Part shown: positions 8,287 through 10,176 of the stretch, one piece after another
Layout of the letters: every line of letters starts with the position of its first letter
Numbering within the stretch: the stretch's first letter is position 1
From: Saccoglossus kowalevskii
Taxonomy: Eukaryota > Hemichordata > Enteropneusta > Harrimaniidae
Length of the DNA stretch: 10,176 bases
Assembly (NCBI RefSeq): GCF_000003605.2
Contig: NW_003109099.1
Location: forward strand, 63,481-73,656
Reading direction: 5' to 3'
The notes under the pieces: generated by a model
The model's database searches: none
What the model saw: only the letters and a program-made list of their open reading frames with translations
What the model was told of the DNA's origin: nothing
Made by a program: the position numbers and the translations under genes

Positions 8287-8430
8287 GCCATCTTGAAATA
8301 TGTCACCCGAAAACCACATTTTCCTCAAAATTTCATATTTGATTTCCATATTACTTTGTAATAATCCATGTTTCTCAAAGCTGTATAAATTCTTGGTTGA
8401 TGCACATGGATAAAAATAATTCAAGATGGC
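8287..8430. mobile_element. MITE-like repeat, copy 1 (144 bp, 11-bp inverted ends)
   Basis: Begins GCCATCTTGAA (8287-8297) and ends TTCAAGATGGC (8420-8430), a perfect 11-bp inverted pair. Similarity continues a few bases outside (GCG before, TGC after) and inside. Copy 2 at 8652-8799 has the same ends, nearly the same length and a matching start (GAAATA, then a GAAAA run). Short length, lack of coding sequence and inverted termini fit a miniature inverted-repeat transposable element. Confidence 0.65.
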
Positions 8431-8469
8431 TGCTTAATTCAAAATGGCCGTAAAAATTCAATATGGCTG
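8418..8469 (+). repeat. Three near-tandem copies of AATTCAAnATGGCnG
   Basis: AATTCAAGATGGCTG (8418-8432), AATTCAAAATGGCCG (8436-8450) and AATTCAATATGGCTG (8455-8469) follow each other at 18-19 bp steps. The second MITE-like copy carries two such words at its matching end (8787-8801 and 8805-8819, an 18-bp step), so the duplication of the end word predates the separation of the two copies. Confidence 0.85.
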
Positions 8470-8651
8470 CTATATCCAGGTATTATACTATTGCAAAATT
8501 TAATCAGCCAACTATCATAGACCATTTCAGGTTAGTAGATTTGTGTCTACCATAGTAAAACCACTTGACTTCAACCATACTAAAATTACTTTCTATATCA
8601 TGAAATTACATACAAATGTTATTGCGATTCAGCCATTTTGTTACAGTGTCA

Positions 8652-8799
8652 GCCATCTTGAAATAGGACATGTGAAAATCATCTGTTGCGTAGTTATTTC
8701 ACATGTTTTGTCTTTAATATATCTTTGTATAGATCTTTTTTCTAAAGCATGCCAATTTCTGTTATATCACAGACTTTTTTTTATATAATTCAAGATGGC
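8652..8799. mobile_element. MITE-like repeat, copy 2 (148 bp, 11-bp inverted ends)
   Basis: GCCATCTTGAA at 8652-8662 and TTCAAGATGGC at 8789-8799 bound 148 bp, 365 bp to the right of copy 1 and in the same orientation. Interiors are diverged but share the start and the ATAATTCAAGATGGCTG end. The plus-strand reading frame crossing it (8543-8788) is low-complexity and not a credible gene. Confidence 0.65.
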
Positions 8800-8905
8800 T
8801 GTAAAATTCAAAATGGCTGTACCTTTGGAATTACAACATAATAATATAGTATGTTACTATTTCATATAAAAGTATAAAAAATATATGGCTGTGTAATCAT
8901 ATTAC

Positions 8906-8911
8906 TTTATT
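8906..8911 (-). promoter_or_regulatory. Putative polyadenylation signal AATAAA
   Basis: On the minus strand AATAAA follows the TGA at 8917-8915 by three bases. It is well placed to end the transcript of the second nuclease-element remnant, though AATAAA is common in AT-rich DNA. Confidence 0.4.
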
Positions 8912-8914
8912 TAG

Positions 8915-9625
8915 TCAATCTTCTTCTGTCTCTGAAGCAAATTCTGAGTCAGAGTCATGTGTTACTTGTGTAATGTTTTTACACTTTTCATAGTTGGCTT
9001 CACATCGCAATTGACATCGTTCTGTCTACACGTGCAGTGTCCATGACATTGTCATGCCACTTTTGACTAACTGAACTAGTGATTCTGGTGCTGAAGGAAG
9101 TCTTGTCAGGACTGGCATCAGTTCATTATTTGGCTCATGTGACCAACCTAACACAGTGGCTTCAAGTTTCTGTGGTTTAGCAACAAGAACCTGCTGCCAA
9201 ATCCTACATTGCAGGTGTGCTCTTCGTGTATGTTCATGAATGGCACCTTGTGTTGGTGGAAGTTTTTCAGTCCCCTGATTAGCCTTCAGTGCCAGAAAGT
9301 GAGACCATTTTGCATTCTTTGCCTGTGTATGTGAGGACTTCTTTGTTTTATACAGCTAACATACAAGCTCTTTGCATTCTTTAAGTACCATTTCACTGGG
9401 TTCATCGTCGATACCTAAGACAGAGAGGGCACTGCTGACATTGTCACTAGCTGTAAGGAAGGCATTCCACAATGTATTTTTGCTTTTGCCATGAATGTGA
9501 CCAGTGGTGTCACAACCACTGATTGCATGTAGACCTCTCAATGCTGCTACTTTGCATCTCCCGAGAGCATTGTAGATAGGCTTTAGTCTTACAAGGTGAC
9601 GTTTGTCACACGCAACGTAATATTA
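8915..9625 (-). pseudogene. Second nuclease-type transposon gene, C-terminal part, broken
   Basis: One frame reads from about 9625 to 8915: RHLVRLKPIYNALG, then LRGLHAISGCDTTGHIHGKS, then KNTLWNAFL and VLGIDDEPSE, a TAG at 9358-9356, then KWSHFLALKANQGTEKLPPT, then IHEHTRRAHLQCRIWQQ, LEATVLGW, LMPVLTRLPSAPESL, a TAG at 9028-9026, and an acidic end DSDSEFASETEED with a TGA at 8917-8915. HAxSGCDTT followed by GKxK is the last acidic motif of the same FEN/XPG-like nuclease type seen in the large gene, and LPPTxxAxxEHxxRAHxQ is a familiar block after it in a different subfamily. Cysteines of a terminal cluster survive, but in two frames (see findings). The 5' part is missing upstream of about 9625. 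It is not a piece of the larger gene, because the sequence after the GCD motif differs. Confidence 0.8.
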
Positions 9626-9667
9626 CCGTAATTGGTATAGTACAGGTGTGATGGTTCAAATACCAAA

Positions 9668-9817
9668 ATGGCAACAGTAACAGAAGACTTCTCTGGCGGC
9701 GATGATAAAATACGAACACGGAGCCAACAGATGAGATTTCAACTGGTACTGGTATTATTATACTCTGCAAACATCAAGTACAATAACGCGGTAAAACTCC
9801 ACTACTCCAATGACTAG
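9668..9817 (+). CDS. Small plus-strand ORF, 49 codons, unrecognised
   Basis: ATG in a good context (ACCAAAATGG) opens MATVTEDFSGGDDKIRTRSQ and continues through FQLVLVLLY to a TAG at 9815-9817. The TATAAATA at 9901 is downstream of it, so no matching plus-strand promoter is seen. It could be a first exon, part of a transposon leader or chance. No family is recognised. Confidence 0.15.
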   Translation: MATVTEDFSGGDDKIRTRSQQMRFQLVLVLLYSANIKYNNAVKLHYSND

Positions 9818-9881
9818 ATACTTAAACTCCAATACAATTCAACGAGATCTCCGATCTGATCTCAGTGCTGAACAACTCCCC

Positions 9882-9889
9882 TATATATA
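9882..9889 (-). promoter_or_regulatory. TATA box candidate directed toward the second remnant
   Basis: On the minus strand the sequence is TATATATAGGGGAG, a strong TATA match with a G-rich right side. About 20 bases further on is TTCAGCACTGAG, which resembles an arthropod-type initiator. The three heat-shock-like arrays lie 65 to 190 bases upstream on this strand, the usual order for a heat-inducible promoter. A second TATA-like word, TATAAATA, is on the plus strand at 9901-9908. Confidence 0.4.
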
Positions 9890-9954
9890 CCCACACTGTC
9901 TATAAATAGACCATTACATCAGCATACATAATGAGTCTGGAACTTACTACAAAT

Positions 9955-10071
9955 TTCTAGAATGTTCCATTACCTTCTATTGCCTCCTACAGTGTTCTAT
10001 TACCTATTCAACCAGTTTCTAAACAAAATCTAGAATATTCCACCCAGACACAGTACGGTTCTAGAACATTC
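9955..10071. promoter_or_regulatory. Three heat-shock-element-like arrays (TTCnnGAAnnTTC)
   Basis: TTCTAGAATGTTC (9955-9967) and TTCTAGAACATTC (10059-10071) are perfect three-unit arrays with the 5-bp phase bound by heat shock factor. ATCTAGAATATTC (10028-10040) matches at all but one key base. Extra in-phase units flank the first (GAA at 9940, TTC at 9975). All three contain TCTAGAA, so they may be diverged copies of one short repeat. The element works in either orientation, so strand is not defined. Confidence 0.6.
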
Positions 10072-10075
10072 TCAG

Positions 10076-10176
10076 TGACAGGGAAGTGGTAAATAAGTCA
10101 TGTGCGACAACGTTTTTCACCTGTTCCCATGATCAATGATGCTTCTGAACCCAAGCTGGGCTGTGTAGATATTGCT
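10076..10176. other. Right edge, no feature recognised
   Basis: On the minus strand a short open stretch (NIYTAQLGFRSIIDHGNR) is followed by AACAGGTGAAA, which could be a 5' splice site. Nothing downstream supports an exon, and it is too short to judge. Confidence 0.2.

Noticed and set aside
8418-8469. CRISPR-like array
   Set aside because: Three imperfect 15-base words at 18-19 bp steps with 3-4 bp gaps in eukaryotic DNA; spacers are absent.
9640-9670. tRNA-like B box (GGTTCAAAT) suggesting a SINE
   Set aside because: No convincing A box at the right distance and no A-rich tail; a simple TGGT/ACCA hairpin explains the word.
9826-10080. LTR of a retrotransposon
   Set aside because: TATA and initiator-like words fit, but no TG...CA ends, primer-binding site or second copy is visible, so the call is not made.
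10115-10176. Possible exon with a splice donor (CAG|GTGAAA) on the minus strand
   Set aside because: Only about 18 codons are visible, no acceptor or continuing exon could be found, and the donor motif is common.

Overview
The window looks like AT-rich, repeat-dense nuclear DNA of an invertebrate animal. The repeat modules and the families of the decayed mobile-element genes suggest a marine group such as a bivalve mollusc, but that placement is weak and rests on recall of families, not on a host gene. There is no intact host gene, no RNA gene and nothing bacterial. Every coding region recognised is a broken mobile-element gene, and all of these lie on the minus strand except one doubtful plus-strand remnant.

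Layout from left to right. Positions 1-300 hold the end of a decayed non-LTR retrotransposon reverse transcriptase (minus). Positions 301-880 show nothing recognisable. Positions 880-2283 carry repeated modules of one degenerate repeat family, including a perfect 11-bp-arm hairpin at 1460-1487. Positions 2283-3420 are a 1.1 kb unit bounded by two 163-bp inverted arms that match without gaps, with a CpG-rich island and a possible decayed plus-strand coding segment inside. Another repeat module follows at 3421-3569.

Positions 3570-8170 hold the main object: one large, apparently intronless minus-strand gene of roughly 1,500 codons. About 16 frame changes and three in-frame stops break it, so automatic gene calling would see only unrelated short ORFs. 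Read in order, it has a conserved N-terminal module, an OTU-type cysteine protease domain with its catalytic Cys and His visible, a basic linker, a long helical middle, a FEN1/XPG-like nuclease with all five acidic motif blocks still visible, a CXC (tesmin/TSO1-like) cysteine cluster and an acidic C-terminus. I read it as the dead protein of a large DNA transposon. Academ-type elements are one candidate, because they are described as carrying XPG-like nucleases, but I cannot settle the superfamily.

Positions 8171-8900 contain two copies of a short MITE-like repeat with 11-bp perfect inverted ends (GCCATCTTGAA). Positions 8915-9625 hold the 3' part of a second, related but distinct nuclease-element gene (minus), ending in its own cysteine cluster and acidic tail, with an AATAAA just past its stop. 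Positions 9626-10176 contain a promoter-like region: a TATATATA box oriented toward the second remnant, with three heat-shock-element-like TTCnnGAAnnTTC arrays on its far side.

The two large remnants share a plan: a GCD nuclease motif, then a cysteine-rich cluster, then an acidic tail. This suggests they are relatives, not chance neighbours. The high ratio of frameshifts to stops means either old indel-rich decay or uncorrected long-read errors, and this should be resolved before calling the large gene dead.
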